IMG/VR virus record: IMGVR_UViG_3300026518_000031
Span: 1-36,259 of that record
DNA length: 36,259 nt
Source of the DNA: a virus
Reading direction: 5' to 3' (one strand)
Shown: piece by piece, positions 29,109-35,409 of the stretch
Position numbering within the stretch: position 1 is the first letter of the stretch
How the letters are laid out: the number at the start of each line of letters is the position of its first letter
Notes under the pieces: model-generated
The model's database searches: none
What the model saw: only the letters and a program-made list of their open reading frames with translations
Told to the model about the DNA's origin: nothing
Program-made: the position numbers and the translations under genes

Positions 29109-29492
29109 ATGGAAAATGGTTTTGTCAATCGTGGCTATGTTCGCGGTGGCGCGAACTCTACTGCGAGATTACATTTGCATCTCCACCCGGACATTCCCGA
29201 TGAGCATGGGAATATCCCGGAGAATGAAGCACGCGCGTTGTGTGATGTGCTCGGCGAGAAATTTCCCGGCCTCGAGTTTCATCGGTGGTCTGGGTTGTGG
29301 ACGAAAATAAACACTCGTCGCCAATTTGCTCTAATCCCCGCTGTCATTCGCTTCGCCGCTAAGGCGGGGTGGGACGTCAGTATCTCCATGTGGGATGTCG
29401 GCGTCAAAGGGCAGGTCAAACTGTCCGAGGACCCAGAGACGTTCTGGCGCGAACTCGCCGCCGCGTCACTATGGTATGAGCGGGCAACCTAA
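29109..29492 (+). CDS. Cassette 2 gene: hypothetical protein
   Basis: The protein has 127 residues (MENGFVNRGYVRGGANSTAR). It has LHLHLHPDIPDEHGNIPENEARALCDVLGEKFPGLEFHRW, a long C-terminal helix-strand region (VIRFAAKAGWDVSISMWDVGVKG) and an acidic end. It uses more AT-ending codons than the phage core. The ribosome site GAAGGAG is part of leader element copy 3. The stop TAA lies within the attC2 core ACCTAAC. No family recognised. Confidence 0.75.
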   Translation: MENGFVNRGYVRGGANSTARLHLHLHPDIPDEHGNIPENEARALCDVLGEKFPGLEFHRWSGLWTKINTRRQFALIPAVIRFAAKAGWDVSISMWDVGVKGQVKLSEDPETFWRELAAASLWYERAT

Positions 29493-29613
29493 CCAGCGTT
29501 TGCACCCGACCGCCTGCGGCGTGGCAGAAGCCGCGCCGTGGGCGGGCAATGTCGGTATCAACCCCGTCGCTTCTCGCAAACACGGCGGCGGGTGAAACGC
29601 AAACCCGTTAGGC
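29487..29613 (+). other. attC site 2
   Basis: It spans 127 bases from R'' ACCTAAC (29487-29493) to R' GTTAGGC (29607-29613). Left arm GCGTTTGCACCCGACCGCC pairs with the right arm apart from an extrahelical G and, 6 bp on, an extrahelical A. A long variable terminal structure follows. R'' is the exact reverse complement of the first bases of cassette 2 (GTTAGGT). Confidence 0.88.
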
Positions 29614-29621
29614 ACTTGCTT

Positions 29622-30038
29622 ATGGAACCCAAAGATATTCTCAACAAACTACTCGCATACGAAGACAACTGCGCCGCAGTGCAGCCCGGCGGCAAAGACC
29701 ACGACCTGCGCTCCATGATGATTGATATTATCTTGGATACGCCGCCGGAGGAATGGAGCGAAAATTGGATTTCGTGGCTGATAGATATTGTTGCCTCGCC
29801 GACCGAGTATTTTCCCCTCGTCATCAAGGCGGCAGATGCCCTGCGGCAGGCAGTCGAGGCCGGAAACACCACAGCAGTATGGTGGGACGAAGACATCCTT
29901 GACGCCGTGAAAGATGCCGAAAACAATTTCCCGCTCCCGATAGTGCTTGAGGCACTGTCCAAATTGCGGGCGTGCCTAACACCCGGTGCAGCGGACGGGG
30001 CTTCGCCCCGCGCGAACCAAGGCACCGTAAAGTCCTAA
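29622..30038 (+). CDS. Cassette 3 gene: acidic helical protein
   Basis: The protein has 138 residues from MEPKDILNKLLAYEDN; this ATG lies eight bases after the attC2 core, with only a weak ribosome site. The body is helical and acidic (EEWSENWISWLIDIVASPTEYFPLVIKAADALRQAVEAG, DEDILDAVKDAENNFPLPIVLEALSKLR). The last 18 or so residues (PGAADGASPRANQGTVKS) come from attC3. The size and repeat-like helix pairs would fit an interaction protein. No family recognised. Confidence 0.7.
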   Translation: MEPKDILNKLLAYEDNCAAVQPGGKDHDLRSMMIDIILDTPPEEWSENWISWLIDIVASPTEYFPLVIKAADALRQAVEAGNTTAVWWDEDILDAVKDAENNFPLPIVLEALSKLRACLTPGAADGASPRANQGTVKS

Positions 30039-30097
30039 TCGCATTCGCGGCTGGGCAGCCTTCCCTACCCGCCCCGCCGCTGACCTATCCGTTAGCC
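29974..30097 (+). other. attC site 3
   Basis: It spans 124 bases from R'' GCCTAAC (29974-29980) to R' GTTAGCC (30091-30097). Left arm GGTGCAGCGGACGGGGC pairs with GCCCCGCCGCTGACC apart from an extrahelical G and, 6 bp later, an extrahelical A. R'' is the exact reverse complement of the first bases of cassette 3 (GTTAGGC). Confidence 0.86.
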
Positions 30098-30119
30098 CCC
30101 ACGTGGGCAAAGGAAGGTA

Positions 30120-30329
30120 ATGATGGACGCAGTCGAAATTAACAAAGTCAAAAACGGATACGTTGCTCATCCCCCGTTTGACCCTGCATACTCAAACTTT
30201 TTTCGCTTCGCCAACATGCACGTCTTTGAAACTTTTGACGGCTTGGCCGCATGGCTGCGCGAGCAGTTCGAGGGCGAGCAGGGGCTAACCCCCGCTGCAC
30301 CGGACTCGCAAAGCGAGCCGGTGAGCTAA
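30120..30329 (+). CDS. Cassette 4 gene: small hypothetical protein
   Basis: The protein has 69 residues (MMDAVEINKVKNGYVAHPPF); AAAGGAAGGTA precedes ATGATG, so either Met may be used. The body VFETFDGLAAWLREQFEGE is a strand and helix typical of small single-domain proteins. The end LTPAAPDSQSEPVS is encoded by attC4 and is nearly the same as the end of the cassette 1 protein. No family recognised. Confidence 0.72.
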   Translation: MMDAVEINKVKNGYVAHPPFDPAYSNFFRFANMHVFETFDGLAAWLREQFEGEQGLTPAAPDSQSEPVS

Positions 30330-30338
30330 TCGTTGGGC
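30283..30338 (+). other. attC site 4
   Basis: It spans 56 bases from R'' GGCTAAC (30283-30289) to R' GTTGGGC (30332-30338). Arms GCTGCACCGG and CCGGTGAGC with extrahelical G, then A, and a CTCGC / GCGAG stem with an AAA loop, are closely related to attC1. R'' is the exact reverse complement of the first bases of cassette 4 (GTTAGCC). Confidence 0.88.
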
Positions 30339-30368
30339 GGGCTTCTTCCCCCAGAAAGGAGAACATCC

Positions 30369-30692
30369 ATGAGTTTGGATATTTACCTTGAGACGAATGA
30401 CTGCCTCACCATTCACCACGAGAACATCACCCACAACCTTGCTGAGATGGCTGGACACGCCGGGCTGTATCTTCCTATGTGGCGTCCGGAAACGCTGGGT
30501 ATTAGCCGTGCGTGGCAGTTACGCATGTTTTTAGTGCCAAGCCTTGCGCAACTCAAGATGAACCCAGCCTATTTTCAGACGTTTAACCCAAAGAACGGGT
30601 GGGGCGATTACGAAACACTATTGGAAACAGTGGAAAACTTGCTATTTGCTTGCGAGAGGAATCCGCAGGCCAGGGTGAGGGTAACACGATGA
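30369..30692 (+). CDS. Cassette 5 gene: conserved NITHNL-family protein
   Basis: The protein has 107 residues from MSLDIYLETNDC; AAAGGAGAACATCC precedes this ATG. The pattern ENITHNLAEMAGHAGLYLPMWRPETLGI, LKMNPAYFQTFNPKNGWGDYETLLETVENLLFAC ERNPQA in outline matches a family of about 110-130 residues known from bacteria, phages and mobile elements, without known function. Members often have a Cys-rich insert after the first strand, absent here. It ends six bases before attC5. Confidence 0.8.
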   Translation: MSLDIYLETNDCLTIHHENITHNLAEMAGHAGLYLPMWRPETLGISRAWQLRMFLVPSLAQLKMNPAYFQTFNPKNGWGDYETLLETVENLLFACERNPQARVRVTR

Positions 30693-30697
30693 CGCCC

Positions 30698-30755
30698 GCC
30701 CAACACCACGTCCAGCGGATTCGCCTTCGGCGAGCCGCTGACGCAAGCGTTGGGC
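30698..30755 (+). other. attC site 5
   Basis: It spans 58 bases from R'' GCCCAAC (30698-30704) to R' GTTGGGC (30749-30755). Left arm CGTCCAGCGGATTCGCC pairs with GGCGAGCCGCTGACG apart from an extrahelical C and, 6 bp on, an A. R'' is the exact reverse complement of the first bases of cassette 5 (GTTGGGC). It ends the array. Confidence 0.88.
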
Positions 30756-30780
30756 AGCTTATCGCAGACAGGAGGCGCGC

Positions 30781-31395
30781 GTGGAAAGCATATTAGGATT
30801 TTTGCTTATCGCAGGTGCGCTGGCTGCGCTGATTGGCGGGTCAATCGCGCAGCCAGGAACAATGTTGTGCTTTGGCGGCTTCGGCGTGTTGTTTTTCATT
30901 GTTGCCGGGGTCGTCAACGGGTTCGGGGCGTTCCGCGATGCCATAAACGACCCCGACCACGCGCCGCCTCCGGGCGGCCTTGCCAAAGCGCGCGATGACG
31001 AAATCCGCCGCCGCGAGGCTCTTGCAGCGGGAGAATACGACCCGCGGTGGCAGGCGGAACTGGAGCGCGCCGCGATGGAGGCTGTGGAAAAATACCGGCG
31101 CGAATACCCAGATGACCATGAGCGCGCCCAGAGGTTGCCAGCACGGTGGGCGCACAAGGCGTTGCGCTCGGCGCGTGAGGCGCGGGCTACCCAATCACGC
31201 GCCTCGCAGGATTACGCTTACAGTTTCCTGCAAAGCGCTACCGGTCATGCCCCTCCTCCCCCACCGCACAGATACCCTGACGGGGGGAGCGAGTTTGAGG
31301 CTAAGGCTGCCCGCGGGTGTGGCATTGTTTTCCTGGCCTTCGTGATTTGGGTTGTAGCAGTCATTAGCCTCGCCGCCGCGGGGGTGCTGCGATGA
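30781..31395 (+). CDS. Membrane protein with three predicted segments
   Basis: The protein has 204 residues with a GTG start (AGGAGGCGCGC upstream), 25 bases after the last attC core. Two N-terminal membrane segments (ILGFLLIAGALAALIGG; TMLCFGGFGVLFFIVAGVV) precede a charged cytosolic region with a helix rich in Arg, Glu and Ala, a Pro-rich stretch, and a C-terminal membrane segment (GIVFLAFVIWVVAVISLAAAG). It overlaps the next gene (ATGA), so it belongs to the phage unit rather than to a complete cassette. Function unknown. Confidence 0.72.
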   Translation: MESILGFLLIAGALAALIGGSIAQPGTMLCFGGFGVLFFIVAGVVNGFGAFRDAINDPDHAPPPGGLAKARDDEIRRREALAAGEYDPRWQAELERAAMEAVEKYRREYPDDHERAQRLPARWAHKALRSAREARATQSRASQDYAYSFLQSATGHAPPPPPHRYPDGGSEFEAKAARGCGIVFLAFVIWVVAVISLAAAGVLR

Positions 31396-31931
31396 GCATG
31401 GAAACGCTCAAGCGCATTATCGCCACAATTGCGGCGTTTGCCGTGTGGTATCTCTCCGCAAAATTCTCGGCGGCTGGGTTTGGGTTCATCATGAACGGCT
31501 ACCCCACCCTCGGATGGACGATGGTGGGCCTGATTACGGCGCTGGAATTGCTGTTCACGGGGCGCGTGCTCAACCGTACCCTGTTCGCCGCTGGCCTCGG
31601 AGCGTATTTTTATAGTATCTACACCAATTTCGTCGGCCTGTTAGACGCCGCGGCAGGCCCAAGCGGCGTGATGCGGTTTTCAGAACATCCGTTTGAGCAT
31701 TTAGGCGTAATGCTCTTGCTGCTTGTGGTAGCAACTTTTTTTGACGTGCTGCCGGAGCCGCTTTTTATCTACGGCGTATTCGGGCCTGAGCGGGCGCGCG
31801 AGAGTGACCCTCTTGGCATCATCATTGACGCACTAACCGGAAATGCACCGTGGTTCAACAGCGCGCCCCGCCCCCAGCGTCCCAAATACCACCGCGCCAC
31901 CACGCCAAAAGGCCGCGTGCGCGGTGCGTAA
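31392..31931 (+). CDS. Multi-spanning membrane protein
   Basis: The protein has 179 residues. Four hydrophobic segments are visible: IIATIAAFAVWYLSAKF, TMVGLITALELLFTG, LFAAGLGAYFYSIYTNFVGLL and LGVMLLLLVVATFFDVL. A basic Pro-rich tail (APRPQRPKYHRATTPKGR) follows. It is translationally coupled to the previous gene. The pairing of two membrane proteins and a membrane-anchored HTH protein suggests one membrane-associated module. No family recognised. Confidence 0.72.
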   Translation: MSMETLKRIIATIAAFAVWYLSAKFSAAGFGFIMNGYPTLGWTMVGLITALELLFTGRVLNRTLFAAGLGAYFYSIYTNFVGLLDAAAGPSGVMRFSEHPFEHLGVMLLLLVVATFFDVLPEPLFIYGVFGPERARESDPLGIIIDALTGNAPWFNSAPRPQRPKYHRATTPKGRVRGA

Positions 31932-31947
31932 TGCTTGTGATAACTTA

Positions 31948-31983
31948 AGCGCCCTGCTCTCACGGGCGGGGCGCTGTTTCTTT
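31948..31983 (+). terminator. Weak terminator-like hairpin
   Basis: AGCGCCC (31948-31954) pairs with GGGCGCT (31969-31975), followed by GTTTCTTT. It lies between two rightward genes and could reduce readthrough into the membrane-HTH gene. Confidence 0.4.
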
Positions 31984-31993
31984 AGGAGGCACC

Positions 31994-32929
31994 ATGAGCA
32001 ATAACATCGCCGAGCGTATCAATTCCGCGTATCTGGACTTCCGCCAGCAATACGAAACGCGCAACCCCCCTCCCCAGCGCGGCGGTATCCCTGGCGCGTT
32101 TTGGCTGGCAATGCTGGTCGTGGCCGCTGGCGCGGTTGCCATCGCAATCCGCACCTACGGCGCATTCCACCAGGCCGCCAGCGCGTCGGGTCTCGCGGGT
32201 TATCTCCCCACAGCCGAGGCCATCGGCGCGATGATTTTTGTGGAAGGCGGCGTTATCCTCTACGAGGCCATCCGCGCCCACGATGACGCCGTGCATGGAC
32301 GCAGCGTCAACCTGCGGCAGCGAGTCATGCTCGCGATAACTTTGTTTATTGCCATCAGCGCCACCGCTGGCCTGCACCAGTCTCTCTACCTGCTCCCCGC
32401 TGGCGCTGATGGCGCGTTTGGCAGGTTTGTGCTCTGGTCGCTGGCGCTCATCCAAGGCCTCGGCGGCACGGCGGCGCTGTGGGCCTCCGGCTCCGTGCTG
32501 GGGCACCTCGCGGCCACCAGCGCGGTCGCGCTCGCCGAGTGGGAAGACGCCCTGAACGCCGCGTGGGAACAATCCGCGGCGTACTTGGAGTTGGCCTCGG
32601 AGGCCGGTTTCCTGCAACTTTCCCAGCGCGACGCCCGCCGCCTGGCGCGTGCGTCCATCGCGTCCATTGGACGCCCAGTGGACGCCGGTGGACAGCCCGC
32701 CGAAATGCAGCCGTCCAATGGGGGAGGCGATGGACACGCGCTGAGCGATGTCGAGCGTTGGGCAGCCCAGCCCAGCGTCCAGCGCGTGATAGAGTGGATG
32801 CGGGCGCATGGCTACACCGCGTCCAATAAGCCTCCCGTGCGTCAGATAGCCAGCGAGGTGGGCGTCAGCAGGGGCACGGTGAGCAACGCGGTGGCCGTTC
32901 TGCGGGCGATGGAGCGCGGAGAGGTGTGA
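31994..32929 (+). CDS. Membrane-anchored helix-turn-helix protein
   Basis: The protein has 311 residues. Four membrane segments lie in the first 180 residues (AFWLAMLVVAAGAVAIAI; AEAIGAMIFVEGGVILYEA; RVMLAITLFIAISATAGLH; RFVLWSLALIQGLGGTAALWAS). A charged helix and a Gly/Pro linker follow. The last 55 residues (SVQRVIEWMRAHGYTASNKP, VRQIASEVGVSRGTVSNAVAVL) form a GntR/winged-helix-like DNA-binding domain. The linker is encoded by DNA dense in GTCCA/TGGAC motifs. AGGAGGCACC precedes the ATG. A membrane-tethered regulator or DNA anchor is inferred. Confidence 0.75.
   Translation: MSNNIAERINSAYLDFRQQYETRNPPPQRGGIPGAFWLAMLVVAAGAVAIAIRTYGAFHQAASASGLAGYLPTAEAIGAMIFVEGGVILYEAIRAHDDAVHGRSVNLRQRVMLAITLFIAISATAGLHQSLYLLPAGADGAFGRFVLWSLALIQGLGGTAALWASGSVLGHLAATSAVALAEWEDALNAAWEQSAAYLELASEAGFLQLSQRDARRLARASIASIGRPVDAGGQPAEMQPSNGGGDGHALSDVERWAAQPSVQRVIEWMRAHGYTASNKPPVRQIASEVGVSRGTVSNAVAVLRAMERGEV
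32653..32825. repeat. Cluster of nine GTCCA/TGGAC motifs
   Basis: GTCCA or its complement TGGAC starts at 32653, 32662, 32668, 32679, 32689, 32713, 32731, 32777 and 32821. Two of them make the 15-base palindrome GCGTCCATTGGACGC (32660-32674). About one copy or fewer would be expected in this length. The cluster is inside the linker-coding part of the membrane-HTH gene and could be its binding region. Confidence 0.6.
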
Positions 32930-32952
32930 CTGCCCGCAATCCCAGCAACCAC

Positions 32953-32977
32953 AAAGCCCCCGAAATCGGGGGCTTTT
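32953..32977. terminator. Bidirectional terminator between converging units
   Basis: GCCCCCGA and TCGGGGGC form a perfect 8-bp stem with an AA turn, flanked by AAA on the left and TTTT on the right, so it can work on both strands. It separates the rightward unit (ends 32929) from the leftward late genes (last stop 32982). Confidence 0.9.
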
Positions 32978-32981
32978 GCAT

Positions 32982-33449
32982 TTAACGCACCGCGCTGACG
33001 ACCACATCCGCAACCGCGTGGACGGTATCGGATAGTGCCAGCCCCGCGGCGAATTTGAGGAATGGGGGAGAGGTCAGGAAGCGGAACAATTGTTCCGCAA
33101 GCGGCGCACCAGCGCCGGTGGTCATATAACCAACAGCATAAGTTATCAAAAGCATGGGAAGCAGCACATACACCAGCCTCACCGCCGTGGAGAGCAGCGG
33201 GAAATGGCTGGCAATAGAGCGGTGGGGCATGATTTTCGCATAGGGCAGCCAGAACGCCCACCACACATCCGCGACGAAATCCCCCCAGATGGTGCGAAGG
33301 ACATGGAGGCCGTAGTAGCCCGCGTCCACGTCCAAATCAGGCGATAGCAGCACGCCAGAAAGGCAGCCAAGCGCAGCCGTCGGGGAGACTGGCGCGAGGC
33401 CGACGGCCAGCCATGCGCTCATTTTTGTGTGGGTTTTGCCGCTCGGCAT
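32982..33449 (-). CDS. DUF2227-like membrane protein
   Basis: The protein has 155 residues. It opens MPSGKTHTKMSAWLAVGLAPVSP, then GVLLSPDLDVDAGYYGLHVLRTIWG and LPYAKIMPHRSIASHFPLLSTAVRLVYVLLPM. The PSGKTH start, the SPDLDVD acidic group and the HRS..SH pair are the metal-binding features of the DUF2227 membrane family, related to YdjM/LexA-regulated hydrolase-like proteins. It is the last late gene before the terminator. Role in lysis or envelope remodelling is inferred from position. Confidence 0.78.
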   Translation of the reverse strand: MPSGKTHTKMSAWLAVGLAPVSPTAALGCLSGVLLSPDLDVDAGYYGLHVLRTIWGDFVADVWWAFWLPYAKIMPHRSIASHFPLLSTAVRLVYVLLPMLLITYAVGYMTTGAGAPLAEQLFRFLTSPPFLKFAAGLALSDTVHAVADVVVSAVR

Positions 33450-33492
33450 GGGGGAAAGTTAGCCCCCGCTCACGGCGGGGGCGGGTGGGGTG

Positions 33493-33759
33493 CTATTTCT
33501 TCGGCCAGCGTGCATTTGCGAAGTCGTATAGCCCGGAAGCGGCCAGCCCAACGGCAAGGCCAAACGCTCCGACGCTAATCCATTGCCCGGCCTGCGGGTA
33601 GATTTTCGCGACTTGGTAGACCACGCCAGCAACAACGCCGAGTGCCATGCTCGCAATGGTCAAGGCATTGCCCTTGAGGCCGAGTTTCTTCAGGAACTCC
33701 ACAAGGCCGAACACCAGCGCCATGAACTGGGCGCTGTTGGAGAAAATGTTAATGTCCAT
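33493..33759 (-). CDS. Holin-like protein
   Basis: The protein has 88 residues with three hydrophobic segments (FMALVFGLVEFLKKLGL; LTIASMALGVVAGVVYQVAK; WISVGAFGLAVGLAASGLYDFA) and a short basic end (RWPKK). Size and topology fit phage holins. It lies among lysis candidates and has its own promoter (34042) with a long leader. AAGGAGGATTGC precedes the ATG. Confidence 0.72.
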   Translation of the reverse strand: MDINIFSNSAQFMALVFGLVEFLKKLGLKGNALTIASMALGVVAGVVYQVAKIYPQAGQWISVGAFGLAVGLAASGLYDFANARWPKK

Positions 33760-33796
33760 GCAATCCTCCTTATTTTACGAAATGGGCAAAACGCTT

Positions 33797-33815
33797 AATA
33801 ACGCCGCGCGTTATT
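33797..33815. promoter_or_regulatory. Perfect inverted repeat, operator-like
   Basis: AATAACGC (33797-33804) and GCGTTATT (33808-33815) flank three bases. It is AT-rich for this genome and lies 38 bases upstream of the holin start. It could be a protein-binding site or a small hairpin in the leader. Confidence 0.5.
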
Positions 33816-33832
33816 CACAAACTTGGAATAAA

Positions 33833-33885
33833 GCCCCCGCCACACGGGTGAACCCGGATACCGCCGCGGACGGTCGGGCGGGGGC
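33833..33885 (-). terminator. Multibranched attenuator-like structure
   Basis: A 9-bp outer stem (GCCCCCGCC at 33833-33841 with GGCGGGGGC at 33877-33885) encloses two hairpins: CGGG-TGAA-CCCG (33845-33856) and ACCG / CGGT (33860-33874). On the transcribed strand the stem is followed by TTTATT. It could attenuate transcription into the holin gene. Confidence 0.5.
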
Positions 33886-34041
33886 AAAGCGGGCGGCTTC
33901 ATGGCCGCCGCGCCGCGCCCGCGAACGGGCACGGGGGATAAGGCCAGCAGGGCAGGTACACTCAACAGAGCCCGCGCTAAGTTTCAGTATATCCTGGTCG
34001 GGGCCTGCCTTCAAGGCGCGGGTTGGGCTGCTGGCCATCTA

Positions 34042-34063
34042 CATTATAGCACAACTGTTCTTG
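34042..34063 (-). promoter_or_regulatory. Second copy of the late promoter box
   Basis: This 22-base box matches 18257-18278 at 20 positions. It contains an extended -10 (TGC before TATAAT at 34048-34043) and the CAAGAAC element upstream; the -35 region is weak. It lies directly after the metallophosphoesterase stop and points to the holin and DUF2227-like genes. Confidence 0.68.
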
Positions 34064-34075
34064 TGTGCAATAACT

Positions 34076-34990
34076 TCAGGGTTTTTGCACCTTCCGCGCA
34101 CCGTAGGGGCGGTTCGGGGGACGGCTCCAATCGGTCGGCTCAATCAACACGCGCTTTGCTTTGGTCTGGTGGCCGCCGTCCAGCCGCATGGTCACAAGCA
34201 TTGCGCCCACCACGCGCCCGCCGTGGCGCTTGACTTTCTCAAAGCCAAAGCGGTTGCCAATCCAGGCTGCCTTGTAGCCTGGCGTGCGCAGGAAATACCG
34301 CTGCTCCAGAATGCGCACGCCGCGGGTGGTAATCATCTCCATTGTGTCGGGTTTGATGTAGTCGCGGTGGTTGTGTCCGTTGAGCACGATGTGCGCCATG
34401 ATGTCGCGCTGCCGGTGCGCCTCAATTGTGCCCACGCTCACCGGCGCGCCACCCGTTGCGCCGTGATGATAATAGACAACGCGGCGGCTCATCACGCGCT
34501 TGCCATCACGCTCCATCAGGGCAACGGCCAAATAACCGTCGTAGCCTCCCACCTCGACGGGCGACTTGTGTTTTGAGCGCAGACGGTCGGCCAGCCGTTG
34601 CAGCAGGTCGGTGCCCGCTTTTTCCCGCACCGCCGTTTCGTGGTTGCCGTAGCCGAGCAGGATAAGCCGTTCCGCAACGGGCGCGAACAACTCCTCAGCG
34701 TAATCTACCAGCCTGTCGTAATAGTCAGCGCCTTGCAAATCCGGCAGTATCTCGTCATAGGTGCGGCGTGGGTCGTATTTGCCCTGCATCGCATCAAATA
34801 TATCTCCCGCCACAATCACAAACGCGCCCATGTCGCGGGCGCGCCGAATATCGTACTCAAACGATTTGCGGTCAAACCATATGCTGTCAATATGCAGGTC
34901 GCTCATCATTACGAAGTGCACTTGCGGCTGCCAGTCCCACAGCCGCAGTTCGTGCACCTCAATGTCAGTGCGTTTGAGTTCAAATTTCAC
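34076..34990 (-). CDS. Calcineurin-like metallophosphoesterase
   Basis: The protein has 304 residues from GTG at 34990 (AAGGAGGCCCT upstream). All metal-ligand motifs are visible in order: MMSDLHID (DxH), VIVAGDIFDA (GDxxD), LLGYGNHE (GNHE), VYYHHGATGG (His) and VLNGHNHRDY (GHxH). These define the calcineurin-like phosphoesterase fold, which hydrolyses phosphodiesters or monoesters with two metals. Its position between lysis candidates is unusual; roles in cyclic-nucleotide or envelope metabolism are possible. The substrate cannot be told from the sequence. Confidence 0.88.
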   Translation of the reverse strand: MKFELKRTDIEVHELRLWDWQPQVHFVMMSDLHIDSIWFDRKSFEYDIRRARDMGAFVIVAGDIFDAMQGKYDPRRTYDEILPDLQGADYYDRLVDYAEELFAPVAERLILLGYGNHETAVREKAGTDLLQRLADRLRSKHKSPVEVGGYDGYLAVALMERDGKRVMSRRVVYYHHGATGGAPVSVGTIEAHRQRDIMAHIVLNGHNHRDYIKPDTMEMITTRGVRILEQRYFLRTPGYKAAWIGNRFGFEKVKRHGGRVVGAMLVTMRLDGGHQTKAKRVLIEPTDWSRPPNRPYGARKVQKP

Positions 34991-35013
34991 AGGGCCTCCT
35001 TGTGGAGGAATGG

Positions 35014-35400
35014 TCAAAACTTGAAACCAGCCAGATGCGCGAGCCAGCCGCCAACGCCAGCAAGAAACGCAGCCACAATAATCCACGCAGCGCGCTTGAG
35101 GGTGTTCATCGTGCCTTCCACGACGCGCTCCAAAGCGGCGATGCGCTGCTCGTGCCCCTTGCGTTTGCTGCCGCCGTTCTCTCCCAACACAACCTTTTTC
35201 AGGTCGCTGATTTCCTTTGCGTTTGCCTTGACGGTCTCTCTGGTTGCCTTTTGCCTTTCGGCATATACCGCCTGCGCCCGCAGTATCTCCTCCACGCGGC
35301 GCGCGATTTCGTCAATCCTGCCGTCGCGCGCCGCGTGCGCCTGACGCAATGCGATGAGTTCGGCCAGCAGTTCGGCATTTGTAACCCGTTTGGCCGCCAT
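35014..35400 (-). CDS. XhlA-like coiled-coil membrane protein
   Basis: The protein has 128 residues. A long charged helix (LLAELIALRQAHAARDGRIDEIARRVEEILRAQ, then TRETVKANAKEISDLKKVV and HEQRIAALERVVEGTMNTLK) ends in one membrane segment (RAAWIIVAAFLAGVGGWLAHL). This N-terminal coiled coil plus single C-terminal anchor is the design of XhlA/hemolysin-like lysis proteins. It lies just downstream of the candidate lysin gene. GAGGTGATGAC precedes the ATG. Confidence 0.72.
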   Translation of the reverse strand: MAAKRVTNAELLAELIALRQAHAARDGRIDEIARRVEEILRAQAVYAERQKATRETVKANAKEISDLKKVVLGENGGSKRKGHEQRIAALERVVEGTMNTLKRAAWIIVAAFLAGVGGWLAHLAGFKF

Positions 35401-35409
35401 GTCATCACC

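Larger units (their letters stand above)
33760..34036 (-). promoter_or_regulatory. Long structured leader upstream of the holin gene
   Basis: About 275 bases separate the 34043 promoter from the holin start. They hold, in transcription order, a GCCCG-CGAA-CGGGC type hairpin near 33915-33930, a three-way-junction-like structure at 33833-33885, and a perfect inverted repeat at 33797-33815. A 75-codon reading frame from ATG 34038 to 33811 crosses this region, but its composition looks non-coding. The region may delay or tune holin expression. Confidence 0.45.

Noticed and set aside
30749-31395. Membrane protein gene at 30781 as a sixth cassette
   Set aside because: No attC follows; the gene overlaps the next phage gene by four bases.
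32653-32825. CRISPR-like interpretation of the repeated motifs
   Set aside because: The motifs are 5 bp, irregularly spaced and in both orientations; no repeat-spacer structure exists anywhere in the window.
31982-33013. 343-codon minus-strand frame opposite the membrane-HTH gene
   Set aside because: It crosses the bidirectional terminator and is antisense to a gene with clear membrane and HTH features.
33811-34038. 75-codon frame just after the second late promoter
   Set aside because: Pro/Ala/Arg-rich shadow-like composition, crosses paired RNA structures, and has no ribosome site. A leaderless start is possible but unsupported.
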